Below, piece by piece: positions 54,039-63,515 of a stretch of DNA of 64,000 bases. Numbering within the stretch: the first letter of the stretch is position 1; every line of letters begins with the position of its first letter. The notes under the pieces were generated by a model. That model was not told the origin of the DNA and made no database searches. It worked only from the letters and a program-made list of their open reading frames with translations. This DNA is from Pseudomonas fulva (GTDB lineage Bacteria; Pseudomonadota; Gammaproteobacteria; Pseudomonadales; Pseudomonadaceae): NCBI RefSeq assembly GCF_015680705.1, contig NZ_JADNYP010000010.1, positions 62,001 through 126,000 on the forward strand, written 5' to 3'. Both the position numbers and the translations under genes were made by a program.

Positions 54039-55238
54039 TTACGCCGCACCCCACATCTTGTGCGGGTCGATCACGAACTTCTTCGGTACCCCTGCATCGA
54101 ACTCGCCATACCCTTCCGGCGCCTGATCCAGGTTGATCACCTGCACGCCGACCACCTCGGCGATGTTGATTCGGTCCCACATGATCGCCTGCATCAACTG
54201 GCGGTTGTACTTCATGGTCGGAGTCTGACCGGTGTGGAAGCTATGCGACTTGGCCCAGCCCAGGCCGAAGCGGATGCTCAACGCGCCGATCTTCGCCGCG
54301 GCGTCCACCGCGCCTGGGTCTTCGGTCACGTACAGGCCTGGAATACCGATGCTGCCGGCCACGCGGGTGACCTGCATCAGCGAGTTCAGCACGGTGGCTG
54401 GCGCCTCGTGCTTGGCGCCTTCATGGCCATGGCCACGGGCTTCGAAGCCAACGGCGTCGACCGCACAGTCCACTTCCGGCTCGCCGAGGATGTCGACGAT
54501 CTGCTCGTGCAGCGGGGTGTCCTTGGACAGGTCGACCACTTCGAAGCCCTGCGACTTGGCGTGGGCCAGGCGGGCCGGGTTGAGGTCGCCAACGATGACG
54601 CAAGCCGCGCCCAGCAGGCGGGCCGAAGCGGCGGCGGCCAGGCCGACCGGGCCGGCACCGGCGACGTAGACGGTACTGCCCGGGCCAACGCCGGCGGTCA
54701 CGGCACCGTGGTAGCCGGTTGGCAGAATGTCGGACAGGCAGGTCAGGTCACGGATCTTCTCCATGGCCTTGTCGCGCTCGGGCAGTTTCAGCAGGTTGAA
54801 GTCGGCGTACGGTACCAGCACGTATTCGGCCTGGCCACCGGTCCAGTCACCCATGTCGACGTAACCGTAGGCACCGCCGGCACGGGCCGGGTTGACGGTC
54901 AGGCAGACGCCGGTGTGCATTTCCTTGCAGGAACGGCACCGACCACAGGCGACGTTGAACGGCACCGACACCAGATCGCCGATCTGCATGCGCTCGACGT
55001 CGCTGCCTTTCTCGACGATTTCGCCAGTGATTTCATGGCCTAGGACCAGGCCGACCTGGGCGGTGGTGCGACCACGGACCATATGCTGGTCAGAGCCGCA
55101 GATGTTGGTGGAGACTACCTTGAGGATCACCCCGTGTTCGATCTTCCTGCCACGCGGGTCCTGCATTTTCGGGTAGTCGATCTTCTGCACCTCGACCTTG
55201 CCGGCGCCGAGATACACCACTCCACGATTGCCTGACAT
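54039..55238 (-). CDS. fdhA: Glutathione-independent formaldehyde dehydrogenase FdhA
   Basis: Oxidises formaldehyde to formate with a tightly bound NAD, detoxifying formaldehyde released from demethylation of sarcosine and choline-type compounds. The 399-residue length equals P. putida FdhA. A zinc-type MDR protein: catalytic zinc ligands C47 and H68/E69 (NICGSDQH, LGHE), structural zinc C98, C101, C104 and C112 (CGRCRSC), and the NAD fold VAGAGPVGLAAAA. It lies downstream of the sox/purU genes but is separated by a 622-bp gap with a BIME, so it is probably transcribed on its own. Confidence 0.96.
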   Translation of the reverse strand: MSGNRGVVYLGAGKVEVQKIDYPKMQDPRGRKIEHGVILKVVSTNICGSDQHMVRGRTTAQVGLVLGHEITGEIVEKGSDVERMQIGDLVSVPFNVACGRCRSCKEMHTGVCLTVNPARAGGAYGYVDMGDWTGGQAEYVLVPYADFNLLKLPERDKAMEKIRDLTCLSDILPTGYHGAVTAGVGPGSTVYVAGAGPVGLAAAASARLLGAACVIVGDLNPARLAHAKSQGFEVVDLSKDTPLHEQIVDILGEPEVDCAVDAVGFEARGHGHEGAKHEAPATVLNSLMQVTRVAGSIGIPGLYVTEDPGAVDAAAKIGALSIRFGLGWAKSHSFHTGQTPTMKYNRQLMQAIMWDRINIAEVVGVQVINLDQAPEGYGEFDAGVPKKFVIDPHKMWGAA

Positions 55239-55530
55239 GCTCTTACCTCGCTTGAATTCTAGTTATGCAGCGGTGGTTGAAGCGCCGCCCTTCCAGGGCG
55301 ACAGATGTTGCGGATGCCGTGGAAGGAGGCCTGCCACGGCGCAAAGGCGTACAGGGCCGCGCATTTGGTGCGATCCATTGTGGTCTTGTCGGAAGGAGGT
55401 ACGGTGACTGGGAACGACAGTGACTTGCTTTGGAGCGTCAGTCGTCGGTGGGAGAAGGTTGGCCTGCGTGTGTGTGCGGGCGTTGGTACGAAAGCCTTGC
55501 CTTGCTTTCAAGCATGGCCTGATGCGTTGA

Positions 55531-55666
55531 CTGCGTTGTGGGCCTTTCAGGCCCAATCGCGGCACAGGGGCCGCTCCTACACCCACCGTAGCGGCAGGCC
55601 AGCACGGCCCATGTAGGAGCGGCCCCTGTGCCGCGATTGGGCCCGCAGGGCCCACCCACAACGCAG
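55531..55666. repeat. BIME: two inverted REP-type units
   Basis: The left arm (CTGCGTTGTGGGCC ... CGGCACAGGGGCCGCTCC) and the right arm (GGAGCGGCCCCTGTGCCG ... CCACAACGCAG) are near-perfect inverted copies, about 50 bp each, around a spacer of roughly 35 bp. The REP core is the GGAGCGGCC/GCACAGGGG type common in P. putida. Confidence 0.85.
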
Positions 55667-55746
55667 TCATCCCGCCAGACCAGGAAAAGACAGCCGCTGC
55701 CACGGAAGATCGCGCCTGCCTGCACCACCTCGGTATTGCTACAGAT

Positions 55747-55770
55747 GGGGGAGCGGGCTTGCCCGCGATA
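55747..55770. repeat. Single REP unit
   Basis: GGGGAGCGGGCTTGCCCGCG is a palindromic REP core of the P. putida type (GAGCGGGCTTGCCCGCG), 81 bp to the right of the BIME. Confidence 0.75.
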
Positions 55771-55860
55771 GCGTCGGTACAACTTCTATCAGCCAGCCCG
55801 CACCTCTGCCCTGCAAGCCACACGTGGCCCCTCACCCTCGATGCAGACCCGGCACTGTCC

Positions 55861-56718
55861 CTACAGCACCACCGTCCGATTGGCATTGAGGAACACGCGC
55901 TTCTCAATGTGATACCCCACCGCTCGCGCCAGGGTCAGGCACTCGATATCGCGCCCCTTGGCGATCAGGTCCTCGGGGTAATGGCTGTGATCCACGGTCT
56001 CGACGCCCTGGGCGATGATCGGTCCTTCGTCCAGGTCGTTGTTGATGTAATGCGCGGTGGCGCCGACCATCTTCACGCCCTTGTTGTAAGCCTGGTGGTA
56101 GGGCTTGGCACCCTTGAAGCCCGGCAGCAGCGAGTGATGAATGTTGATGGCCCAGCCGTCCAGGCGCCGGCACAGCTCTGGCGACAGCACCTGCATGTAG
56201 CGGGCGAGGATCACCAGTTCGGCGCCGGTGTCCTCGATCACCTGCAACACCTTGCTTTCCTGGGCCGGCTTGTCCTTGGGATCGAGCGGGAAATGGTGAT
56301 AGGGGATCTTGTGCCACTGAGCCAGGGGTTCCAGATCAGGGTGATTGGAAATCACCGCGACCACGTCCATGGCCAATTGGCCGATACGCTGACGATAGAG
56401 CAGGTCATTGAGGCAATGGTCGGCCTTGGACACCATGATCACCACCTTGGGGCGGTGATTGGGGGCGGTCAGCTCGAACGCCATGCCGAAACCCTCGCTG
56501 CGCTCGGCAAGGCCGGCGCGAAACGCGGTCTCGTCGAACGCCTCGGGCTGGCGGAACTCGACACGAATGAAGAAGCGGCCGGACAACCGATCATCGAACG
56601 AGTGATGCTCGGTCACGTAGCATTGCTGCTCGTGCAGAAAGCGTGTCACCACATCGACGGTACCGAGCTTGCTCGGGCAGTCGGCGGTCAGGATCCAGGT
56701 GTCCGGTGCTCGGCTCAT
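55861..56718 (-). CDS. purU: Formyltetrahydrofolate deformylase PurU
   Basis: Hydrolyses 10-formyl-THF to formate and THF, keeping the one-carbon pool in balance when sarcosine demethylation charges THF. 285 residues: an N-terminal ACT domain (TWILTADCPSKLGTVDVVTRFL) and a C-terminal formyltransferase-fold domain with INIHHSLLPGFKGAKPYHQAY. ATG 56718 has GGAGA upstream and lies 11 bp after soxG. The longer frame only reads through soxG. Confidence 0.95.
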   Translation of the reverse strand: MSRAPDTWILTADCPSKLGTVDVVTRFLHEQQCYVTEHHSFDDRLSGRFFIRVEFRQPEAFDETAFRAGLAERSEGFGMAFELTAPNHRPKVVIMVSKADHCLNDLLYRQRIGQLAMDVVAVISNHPDLEPLAQWHKIPYHHFPLDPKDKPAQESKVLQVIEDTGAELVILARYMQVLSPELCRRLDGWAINIHHSLLPGFKGAKPYHQAYNKGVKMVGATAHYINNDLDEGPIIAQGVETVDHSHYPEDLIAKGRDIECLTLARAVGYHIEKRVFLNANRTVVL

Positions 56719-56729
56719 CGATCGTTCTC

Positions 56730-57362
56730 CTAGGCTTCGACGCTCAGGCCATATTCGGCCGAGGCATCCTGCAGCCACAGCCACCAATAGTCGGCGAAGC
56801 TGCGACGGATCACCAGCTCCCAGGTGTCTTCGGCGGTGCGCCGGATCACCAGCTGCGACTTGGCGAACACGGTACCGACCGCCTTGCCGACCGGGAAGTT
56901 GTTGGGATGCACATCGTAGCTGGTGGACTTCATCAGCACCTCGCGCACATTCGGGCCGCGCAACTCCAGCAGGGTCTGCCCACCGCTGACGTTGACCACC
57001 TGGATATGCAGCCCCTCGAGCGCGGCGCGCAGTTTCTGCTCGACTTCGAACTCTTGCCCGCCTGGCACGATCAGCAGCCATTCGTCCGGACCTACCCATT
57101 GCAGGGAGGTCTGGCCATCGGCGACCACGGTCAGGGCGACCGGCAGTTCCAGGCCCAGGGCCTTCTTCACCCCTGAGGCGAAGGCTGGATCGTGGCCATC
57201 GCCACGAAGAGTCAGGTGACCGAGGAATTTCTTTTCGCGCAGGGTCACGCCGGCGCTCTTGCGACCCTTGCCGACCAGGCTGGCAAGGTCCGCGTGATGC
57301 AGCGGGCTCTCGGCCTTGACGTTGGCGCTGGGGTTCTGCTGATAAACGTTGATGGTGCTCAT
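56730..57362 (-). CDS. soxG: Sarcosine oxidase gamma subunit SoxG
   Basis: Gamma chain of the heterotetrameric sarcosine oxidase, 210 residues with a GcvT-like fold. Features are FLGHLTLRGD near residue 46, VGPDEWLLIVPGG near 90, and LRGPNVREVLMKSTSYDVHP. It follows soxA by a 124-bp gap, the longest within this operon, in which no hairpin or promoter is obvious. Confidence 0.93.
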   Translation of the reverse strand: MSTINVYQQNPSANVKAESPLHHADLASLVGKGRKSAGVTLREKKFLGHLTLRGDGHDPAFASGVKKALGLELPVALTVVADGQTSLQWVGPDEWLLIVPGGQEFEVEQKLRAALEGLHIQVVNVSGGQTLLELRGPNVREVLMKSTSYDVHPNNFPVGKAVGTVFAKSQLVIRRTAEDTWELVIRRSFADYWWLWLQDASAEYGLSVEA

Positions 57363-57486
57363 TACTTATCCGCCTTGAATTCTGTTGACCGCAAAGACCT
57401 GCGAGCGGCAGGCCGAGGATGGCCGGGAGGGCCGTGCGCCGCTCCCGCCATGCCGGGGCTCCCTTCCGGCGTATCCGGCCTGAGCC

Positions 57487-60400
57487 TTAGACGTTCTGCC
57501 GTTCACCCTTCGGATCGAAGAAGACCGAAGGCACGATTTGCGCTTCGGTCACGCTACCGTCGGATTGCGATACCCAGATACGCTCACCCATGCGCTTGAG
57601 CCCGCCCTTGACCACGCCCATCGCGAAGGAATACCCCAGCGAGTTGTGGGCATAGCTGGAGGTGATATGGCCGACCATGTCCTGCGGGATCGGCTGGTTC
57701 GGGTCGAAGATCAGCTGAGCGCCTTCGGCCAGCCACTTGGTCGGGTCCAGCGGCTTGATGCCGACCAGTTGCTTGCGGTTCTCGCGTACGCAGTCCTCGC
57801 GGTTCATGCCGCGCAGGCCGATCCAGGAGAACGGCTTGTTGCGACCGACGCACCAGCTCATGTTCAGGTCGTCCGGGGTCATCGAGCCGTCGGTGTCCTG
57901 TCCGACGATGATGAAGCCCTTCTCGGCGCGCAGCACATGCATGGTCTCGGTGCCATATGGGGTCAGGTTGTACTTCTTGCCGGCCTCGACGATCTTCTCC
58001 AGCACGCCCATGGCGTAGTTGGCCTGGATGTTGACCTCATACGACAGCTCGCCGGTGAACGAGATACGGAACACGCGCGCCGGCACGTCGGCGACCAGGC
58101 CTTCCTTCCAGGTCATGAACGGGAAGGCTTCCTTGTCCAGGTCGATGTCGGTGACTTCGGCCAGCAGCTTGCGGCTGTTGGGGCCGGACAGCGTCAGGGT
58201 CGCCCAGTGGTCGGTGACCGAAGTGAAGTAGACCTTCAGTTCCGGCCACTCGGTCTGGTGGTACAGCTCCAGCCACTGCAGGACACGCGCGGCGCCGCCG
58301 GTGGTGGTGGTCATGATGAAGTGGTTGTCGCCGACGCAGGCGGTCACGCCGTCGTCGAAGACCATGCCGTCTTCCTTGCACATCAGGCCATAGCGAGCCT
58401 TGCCTACGTCGAGCTTGGTCCAGGCGTTGGTGTACACGCGGTTGAGGAACTCACGCGCATCCGGGCCCTGGATGTCGATCTTGCCGAGGGTCGAGGCGTC
58501 GAGCAGGCCGACGCTGTCCCGCACGGCCTTGCATTCGCGGGCCACGGCGGCATGGATGTCTTCGCCAGGCTTGGGGAAGTACCACGGACGCTTCCACTGG
58601 CCGACATCCTCGAACTCGGCGCCGTTCTTCAAGTGCCAGGCATGCAGGGCGGTGAAGCGCACGGGCTCGAACAGGTGGCCGCAATGCCGGCCAGCCACGG
58701 CGCCGAAGGCCACCGGCGTGTAGTTGGGGCGGAACATGGTGGTGCCCATCTGCGCGATGGTGATTCCCAGCGAACGGGCGGCGATGGCCAGGCCGTTGAT
58801 GTTGCCCAGCTTGCCCTGGTCGGTGCCGAAGCCCAGTGCGGTATAGCGCTTGACGTGCTCGACCGACTCGAAACCTTCGCGGGTGGCCAGCTCGATGGCC
58901 GCGGCGGTGACGTCGTTCTGCTGGTCGACGAACTGCTTGGGCGCCCGCGCGGTGCCCTTGTCGTGCGGCACCTGGAACAGACCGACGGTGGCCTCTTCCT
59001 TGCGCGCGATGGCCTTGGGCAGCGTACCGACACTGGCCTTGAAGCCGGCTTCGTTGGCCGCGCGGGCGCCGCCTTCGAAACCGTCGGCCAGCACGTCACC
59101 CAAGGCATAGACGCCATTGACGCCACCGACGCAGACACGTTTCTGCGGCGCATCGCCCGGTACGAAACCAAGGATGTCTTCACGCCAGACAGGACGCCCG
59201 CCCAAGTGCGAGGCCAGGTGAACCACCGGGCTGTAGCCGCCGGAGGTGCCGACCAGGTCGCACTCGAGCCATTCGCCCGGGCTGGTGACCTTGTGCGCCG
59301 GTACGTCGATGGCCGCCACTCGGGCAGCGCTGACATGCTTGCCGCCACGGGTCTCGACCACCGCGCTGGAGGTCAGGATGCGGATGCCCTTGGCGCGTGC
59401 TTCCTCGACCAGCGAGCCACGCGGGTTGTGACGCGCATCGGCGATGGCCACCACCTGCAGGCCGGCGTCGTGCCAGTCCAGCGCGGCGCGGTAGGCATGA
59501 TCGTTGGTGGTCGACAGCACCAGCTTGCGGCCAGGCGCCACGCCATAACGACGCACATAGGTGGAAATCGCTCCGGCCACCATGTTGCCTGGCAGATCGT
59601 TGTTGCCGTAGACCAGCGGACGCTCCTGGGCCCCGGCAGCCAGTACCACGCGCTTGGCGCGGACGCGGTGGACGCGGTGGCGAACCTGGCCGATAGGCGC
59701 ACGGTCGCCGAGGTGGTCGGTCAGACGTTCGTGGATGGTCAGGAAGTTGTGGTCGTGGTAGCCGTTGACCGTGGCGCGCGGCAGCAAGGTCACCTCGGGC
59801 AGCGCCTGCAGCTCGGCGACGGTGGCCGCGACCCAGTCGGCGGCCGGCTTGCCATCGAGGGTTTCACGGGTGTCGAGCAGGCTGCCGCCGAACTCTTCCT
59901 GTTCGTCTGCCAGGATCACCCGCGCGCCGCTGCGACCGGCTGCCAGGGCAGCCGCCAGGCCAGCGGGGCCACCGCCGACGACCAGCACGTCGCAGTGCTG
60001 GTTCATGTAGTCGTAGCTGTCAGGGTCGTTCTGCAGCGGCGAACGGCCCAGGCCGGCCGCCTTGCGGATGTACTTCTCGTAGGTCATCCAGAACGACTTG
60101 GGGTACATGAAGGTCTTGTAGTAGAACCCTGGCGGCATCATGTTGCCGCCGACCTTGCCAATGATGCCCATGACATCGTTGTTGACGTTCGGCCAGCCGT
60201 TGGTGCTCGTGGCGACCAGGCCGGAATACAGCGCCTGCTGGGTAGCACGCACGTTGGGCACCTGGGTCGACTCGCTCGAGCCAAGCTGCAGGATCGCGTT
60301 CGGCTCTTCGGAGCCGGCGGCGATGATCCCGCGCGCACGCGAGTACTTGAAGCTGCGTCCGACGATGTCGACACCGTTGGCCAGCAGCGCGGCGGCCAGG

Positions 60401-60504
60401 GAATCGCCGGCATAACCCTGGTAGGTCTTGCCGTTGAAGGTGAAGTTCAGGACCTTGCTGCGGTCGATGCGGCCACCACTGGAGAGGCGATAGGTCTGGC
60501 TCAT
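57487..60504 (-). CDS. soxA: Sarcosine oxidase alpha subunit SoxA
   Basis: Large catalytic chain (1005 residues) of heterotetrameric sarcosine oxidase. From the N-terminus: ferredoxin-like domain (FTFNGKTYQGYAGDSLAAAL), NAD-binding Rossmann fold (VVGGGPAGLAAALAAGRSG at 176-192), an FAD/NAD middle part, and a C-terminal GcvT-like folate domain that transfers the methylene group to THF. ATG 60504 overlaps soxD by 4 bp; the longer frame to 60666 reads through soxD. Length matches the family. Confidence 0.96.
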   Translation of the reverse strand: MSQTYRLSSGGRIDRSKVLNFTFNGKTYQGYAGDSLAAALLANGVDIVGRSFKYSRARGIIAAGSEEPNAILQLGSSESTQVPNVRATQQALYSGLVATSTNGWPNVNNDVMGIIGKVGGNMMPPGFYYKTFMYPKSFWMTYEKYIRKAAGLGRSPLQNDPDSYDYMNQHCDVLVVGGGPAGLAAALAAGRSGARVILADEQEEFGGSLLDTRETLDGKPAADWVAATVAELQALPEVTLLPRATVNGYHDHNFLTIHERLTDHLGDRAPIGQVRHRVHRVRAKRVVLAAGAQERPLVYGNNDLPGNMVAGAISTYVRRYGVAPGRKLVLSTTNDHAYRAALDWHDAGLQVVAIADARHNPRGSLVEEARAKGIRILTSSAVVETRGGKHVSAARVAAIDVPAHKVTSPGEWLECDLVGTSGGYSPVVHLASHLGGRPVWREDILGFVPGDAPQKRVCVGGVNGVYALGDVLADGFEGGARAANEAGFKASVGTLPKAIARKEEATVGLFQVPHDKGTARAPKQFVDQQNDVTAAAIELATREGFESVEHVKRYTALGFGTDQGKLGNINGLAIAARSLGITIAQMGTTMFRPNYTPVAFGAVAGRHCGHLFEPVRFTALHAWHLKNGAEFEDVGQWKRPWYFPKPGEDIHAAVARECKAVRDSVGLLDASTLGKIDIQGPDAREFLNRVYTNAWTKLDVGKARYGLMCKEDGMVFDDGVTACVGDNHFIMTTTTGGAARVLQWLELYHQTEWPELKVYFTSVTDHWATLTLSGPNSRKLLAEVTDIDLDKEAFPFMTWKEGLVADVPARVFRISFTGELSYEVNIQANYAMGVLEKIVEAGKKYNLTPYGTETMHVLRAEKGFIIVGQDTDGSMTPDDLNMSWCVGRNKPFSWIGLRGMNREDCVRENRKQLVGIKPLDPTKWLAEGAQLIFDPNQPIPQDMVGHITSSYAHNSLGYSFAMGVVKGGLKRMGERIWVSQSDGSVTEAQIVPSVFFDPKGERQNV

Positions 60505-60836
60505 ACGTTTTCTCCCCGTGCGTTGACGGCCGCCGAGTGCGCGGGTGTGTGTTCGCGAGCGGCCATTCTTGGCTTCTCGCCAATCTTGTAGGTTTCCAGG
60601 ATCTCGTAGGTCTCGGTGTTGCGGGTGACGTTGAAGTACTGGCGGCAGCCGGCGACGTGGTCCCAAAGCTCATGATGGATGCCACGCGGGTTGTCACGGA
60701 AGAACATGTACTCGCCCCACTCCGCGTCGGAGCAGGCAGCCGGATCCAGTGGACGAGCGATGTGCGCCTGGCCCGAAGGGTGGAATTCTTCCTCGGAGCG
60801 CAGCTCGCCGCAGTGGGGACAGAAAATATGCAACAT
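60501..60836 (-). CDS. soxD: Sarcosine oxidase delta subunit SoxD
   Basis: The small zinc-binding chain, 111 residues. C6 and C9 (FCPHCGELR), H60 and C64 (DHVAGC) are the likely zinc ligands. The RNTETYEI and GEKP segments near the C-terminus are typical. It lies 14 bp after soxB and overlaps soxA by ATGA. Confidence 0.95.
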   Translation of the reverse strand: MLHIFCPHCGELRSEEEFHPSGQAHIARPLDPAACSDAEWGEYMFFRDNPRGIHHELWDHVAGCRQYFNVTRNTETYEILETYKIGEKPRMAAREHTPAHSAAVNARGENV

Positions 60837-60850
60837 GACGTTGTCTCCGG

Positions 60851-62101
60851 TTAGTGGGCGACGGCAGCGGCGCCGTGTTCATCGATCAGCGCGCCATTGT
60901 GGAACCGCTCGATGGAGAACGGCTTGGCGATCGGGTGCATCTCGCCCTTGGCCAGGCTGGCCGCGAAGATGTTGCCCGAACCCGGCGTGGCCTTGAAGCC
61001 GCCGGTACCCCAGCCGCAGTTGAAGAACAGATTCTTGACCGGCGTCTTGGAGATGATCGGGCAGGCGTCCGGGCAGGTATCGACGATGCCGCCCCACTGA
61101 CGATTCATGCGCACGCGCGAGAGGATCGGGAACATCTCCACGATGGCCTGGATGGTGTGCTCGATGACCGGGTAGGAACCCCGTTGGCCATAGCCCACAT
61201 AGCCGTCGATGCCAGCGCCGATGACCAGGTCGCCCTTGTCCGACTGGCTGATGTAGCCGTGTACCGCGTTGGACATGATCACGCTGTCGATGATCGGCTT
61301 GATCGGCTCGGAAACCAGTGCCTGCAGCGGATGCGATTCCAGTGGCAGGCGGAAGCCGGCCAGGCGCGCCATGTGCCCGGAGTTGCCGGCAGTGACCACG
61401 CCGACGCGCTTGGCGCCGATGAAACCCTTGTTGGTTTCCACGCCGATGACCGCGCCGTTCTCCTTGCGAAAGCCGATCACTTCGGTCTGCTGGATCAGGT
61501 CCACGCCCAAGGCGTCGGCAGCGCGGGCGAAGCCCCAGGCCACGGCATCGTGACGGGCCACGCCGCCGCGACGCTGGACGGTGGCGCCGAGGATCGGATA
61601 GCGGGTGTTCTTCGAACAGTCCAGGTAGGGAATCTCGGCCGCCACCTGCTCGGTGTTCAGCAGTTCGCCATCCACGCCATTGAGTCGGTTGGCGCTCACG
61701 CGGCGTTCGGAGTCACGCATGTCCTGCAAGGTGTGGCACAGGTTGTAGACGCCGCGCTGGGAGAACATGACGTTGTAGTTCAGGTCCTGGGACAGCCCCT
61801 CCCACAGCTTCATGGCATGTTCGTACAGGCGCGCCGACTCGTCCCAGAGGTAGTTGGAGCGCACGATGGTGGTGTTGCGAGCGGTGTTGCCGCCGCCCAG
61901 CCAGCCCTTCTCGACCACCGCGACGTTGGTGATGCCGTGCTCCTTGGCCAGGTAGTAGGCCGTGGCCAGGCCATGGCCGCCACCGCCGACGATGACCACG
62001 TCGTAGACTTTCTTCGGCGTCGGCGTGCGCCACATGCGCTGCCAGTTCTCGTGGTGGCTGAGGGAGTGTTTGAGAAGGCCGAAGCCCGAAAAGCGTTTCA
62101 T
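60851..62101 (-). CDS. soxB: Sarcosine oxidase beta subunit SoxB
   Basis: The FAD/FMN-bearing chain that oxidises sarcosine. 416 residues with the FAD fold [18 protein letters not shown] (36-53) and the [13 protein letters not shown] region; the covalent FMN site lies in the substrate domain. ATG 62101 was preferred to a GTG five codons upstream because GGGAG fits it better. Together with soxD, soxA and soxG it converts sarcosine to glycine, H2O2 and methylene-THF. Confidence 0.95.
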   Translation of the reverse strand: MKRFSGFGLLKHSLSHHENWQRMWRTPTPKKVYDVVIVGGGGHGLATAYYLAKEHGITNVAVVEKGWLGGGNTARNTTIVRSNYLWDESARLYEHAMKLWEGLSQDLNYNVMFSQRGVYNLCHTLQDMRDSERRVSANRLNGVDGELLNTEQVAAEIPYLDCSKNTRYPILGATVQRRGGVARHDAVAWGFARAADALGVDLIQQTEVIGFRKENGAVIGVETNKGFIGAKRVGVVTAGNSGHMARLAGFRLPLESHPLQALVSEPIKPIIDSVIMSNAVHGYISQSDKGDLVIGAGIDGYVGYGQRGSYPVIEHTIQAIVEMFPILSRVRMNRQWGGIVDTCPDACPIISKTPVKNLFFNCGWGTGGFKATPGSGNIFAASLAKGEMHPIAKPFSIERFHNGALIDEHGAAAVAH

Positions 62102-62116
62102 GGTGGTTGCTCCCAC

Positions 62117-63370
62117 TCAGCGGTAAACCGGGAAATCTGCACACAGGGCTGCGACGTTCCGCGCCACGTCGGCTTCGACGTCGGCGTCGCCGAGGTTGTC
62201 GAGGATGTCGCAGATCCAGCCGGCCAGCGCCACGCACTGGGCGACCTTGAAGCCGCGGGTGGTGACAGCGGGCGTGCCGATACGCAGACCAGAGGTGACG
62301 AACGGCGACTGTGGATCGTTCGGCACGGCGTTCTTGTTGACGGTGATGTGCGCGCGGCCCAGGGCGGCGTCGGCGTCCTTGCCGGTCAGGCCCTGGCGGA
62401 TCAGGCTGACCAGGAACAGGTGGTTGTCGGTACCACCGGAAACCACGTCGTAGCCGCGATCGACGAAGACCTGGGCCATGGCCTGGGCGTTCTCGATGAC
62501 CTGCTTCTGGTAGGCCTTGAACTCAGGTTCCAGCGCTTCCTTGAAGCACACCGCCTTGGCGGCGATGACGTGCATCAGCGGGCCGCCCTGGGCACCCGGG
62601 AATACCGCGGCGTTGAGCTTCTTCTCGATCTCCGGGTTGGCCTTGGCCAGGATCAGGCCGCCACGCGGACCGCGCAGGGTCTTATGGGTGGTGGTGGTGA
62701 CCACGTCGGCATAGGGCAGCGGGTTCGGGTACAGGCCGGCGGCGACCAGGCCCGCCACGTGGGCCATGTCGACGAACAGCAGCGCACCGACCTTGTCGGC
62801 GATTTCGCGGAAGCGCGGGAAGTCGAGGGTCTTGGAATAGGCCGAGAAGCCGGCGACGATCATCTTCGGCTTGTGCTCGACAGCCAGGCGCTCGACTTCG
62901 TCATAGTCGATCAGGCCGGTATCGGTGTCGATGCCGTACTGCACGGCGTTGTACAGCTTGCCCGAAGAGGACACCTTGGCCCCATGGGTCAGGTGGCCGC
63001 CATGGGCCAGGCTCATGCCCAGGATGGTATCGCCGGCTTGCAGCAGGGCCAGGTAGACGGCGCCATTGGCCGAGGAGCCGGAGTGCGGCTGGACGTTGGC
63101 ATAGTCGGCCCCGAACAGCTGCTTGGCGCGATCGATGGCCAGCTGCTCGACCTTGTCGACATGCTCGCAGCCGCCATAGTAGCGCTTGGCCGGATACCCT
63201 TCGGCGTACTTGTTGGTCAGACCGCTGCCCTGGGCCTGCATCACGCGCTTGCTGGTGTAGTTCTCCGAAGCGATCAGCTCGATGTGATCTTCCTGGCGTT
63301 GCTCTTCGGCATTGATCGCCGCCAGCAGTGCGTCGTCATAACCTTGGATCTGGTCTTGCTTGCTGAACAT
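62117..63370 (-). CDS. glyA: Serine hydroxymethyltransferase GlyA
   Basis: PLP enzyme of 417 residues that joins glycine and methylene-THF to serine. The Schiff-base lysine is K230 in [14 protein letters not shown], and [14 protein letters not shown] and HSGSSAN are typical. Its place at the head of the sox operon links it to sarcosine use, and serine would be the exit product. A second glyA copy elsewhere is common in pseudomonads. GGGAGATACAAG precedes the ATG. The 145-bp upstream gap may hold the control site. Confidence 0.97.
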   Translation of the reverse strand: MFSKQDQIQGYDDALLAAINAEEQRQEDHIELIASENYTSKRVMQAQGSGLTNKYAEGYPAKRYYGGCEHVDKVEQLAIDRAKQLFGADYANVQPHSGSSANGAVYLALLQAGDTILGMSLAHGGHLTHGAKVSSSGKLYNAVQYGIDTDTGLIDYDEVERLAVEHKPKMIVAGFSAYSKTLDFPRFREIADKVGALLFVDMAHVAGLVAAGLYPNPLPYADVVTTTTHKTLRGPRGGLILAKANPEIEKKLNAAVFPGAQGGPLMHVIAAKAVCFKEALEPEFKAYQKQVIENAQAMAQVFVDRGYDVVSGGTDNHLFLVSLIRQGLTGKDADAALGRAHITVNKNAVPNDPQSPFVTSGLRIGTPAVTTRGFKVAQCVALAGWICDILDNLGDADVEADVARNVAALCADFPVYR

Positions 63371-63515
63371 CTTGTATCTCCCGGCAGCGATCGATTCTTG
63401 TCATGGAGGGTACTGCGACCCTTTGCGGCGATGGTATGGCCGGGAGGTGGGGTGCAGATGCCTGCGCACGCCTCGCAATGGCGCGTTTACGACATTGCCA
63501 CCAAAGCCTCAAACA

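Larger units (their letters stand above)
55239..55860. other. Long intergenic region between fdhA and purU
   Basis: A 622-bp gap. It contains the BIME (55531-55666), a single REP unit (55747-55770), and the fdhA promoter region near 55239-55400. Several open frames cross it but they change with the repeat and show no family features. Confidence 0.6.

Noticed and set aside
55263..55907. Open frames crossing the fdhA-purU gap
   Set aside because: They run through the REP/BIME repeats and have no conserved features.
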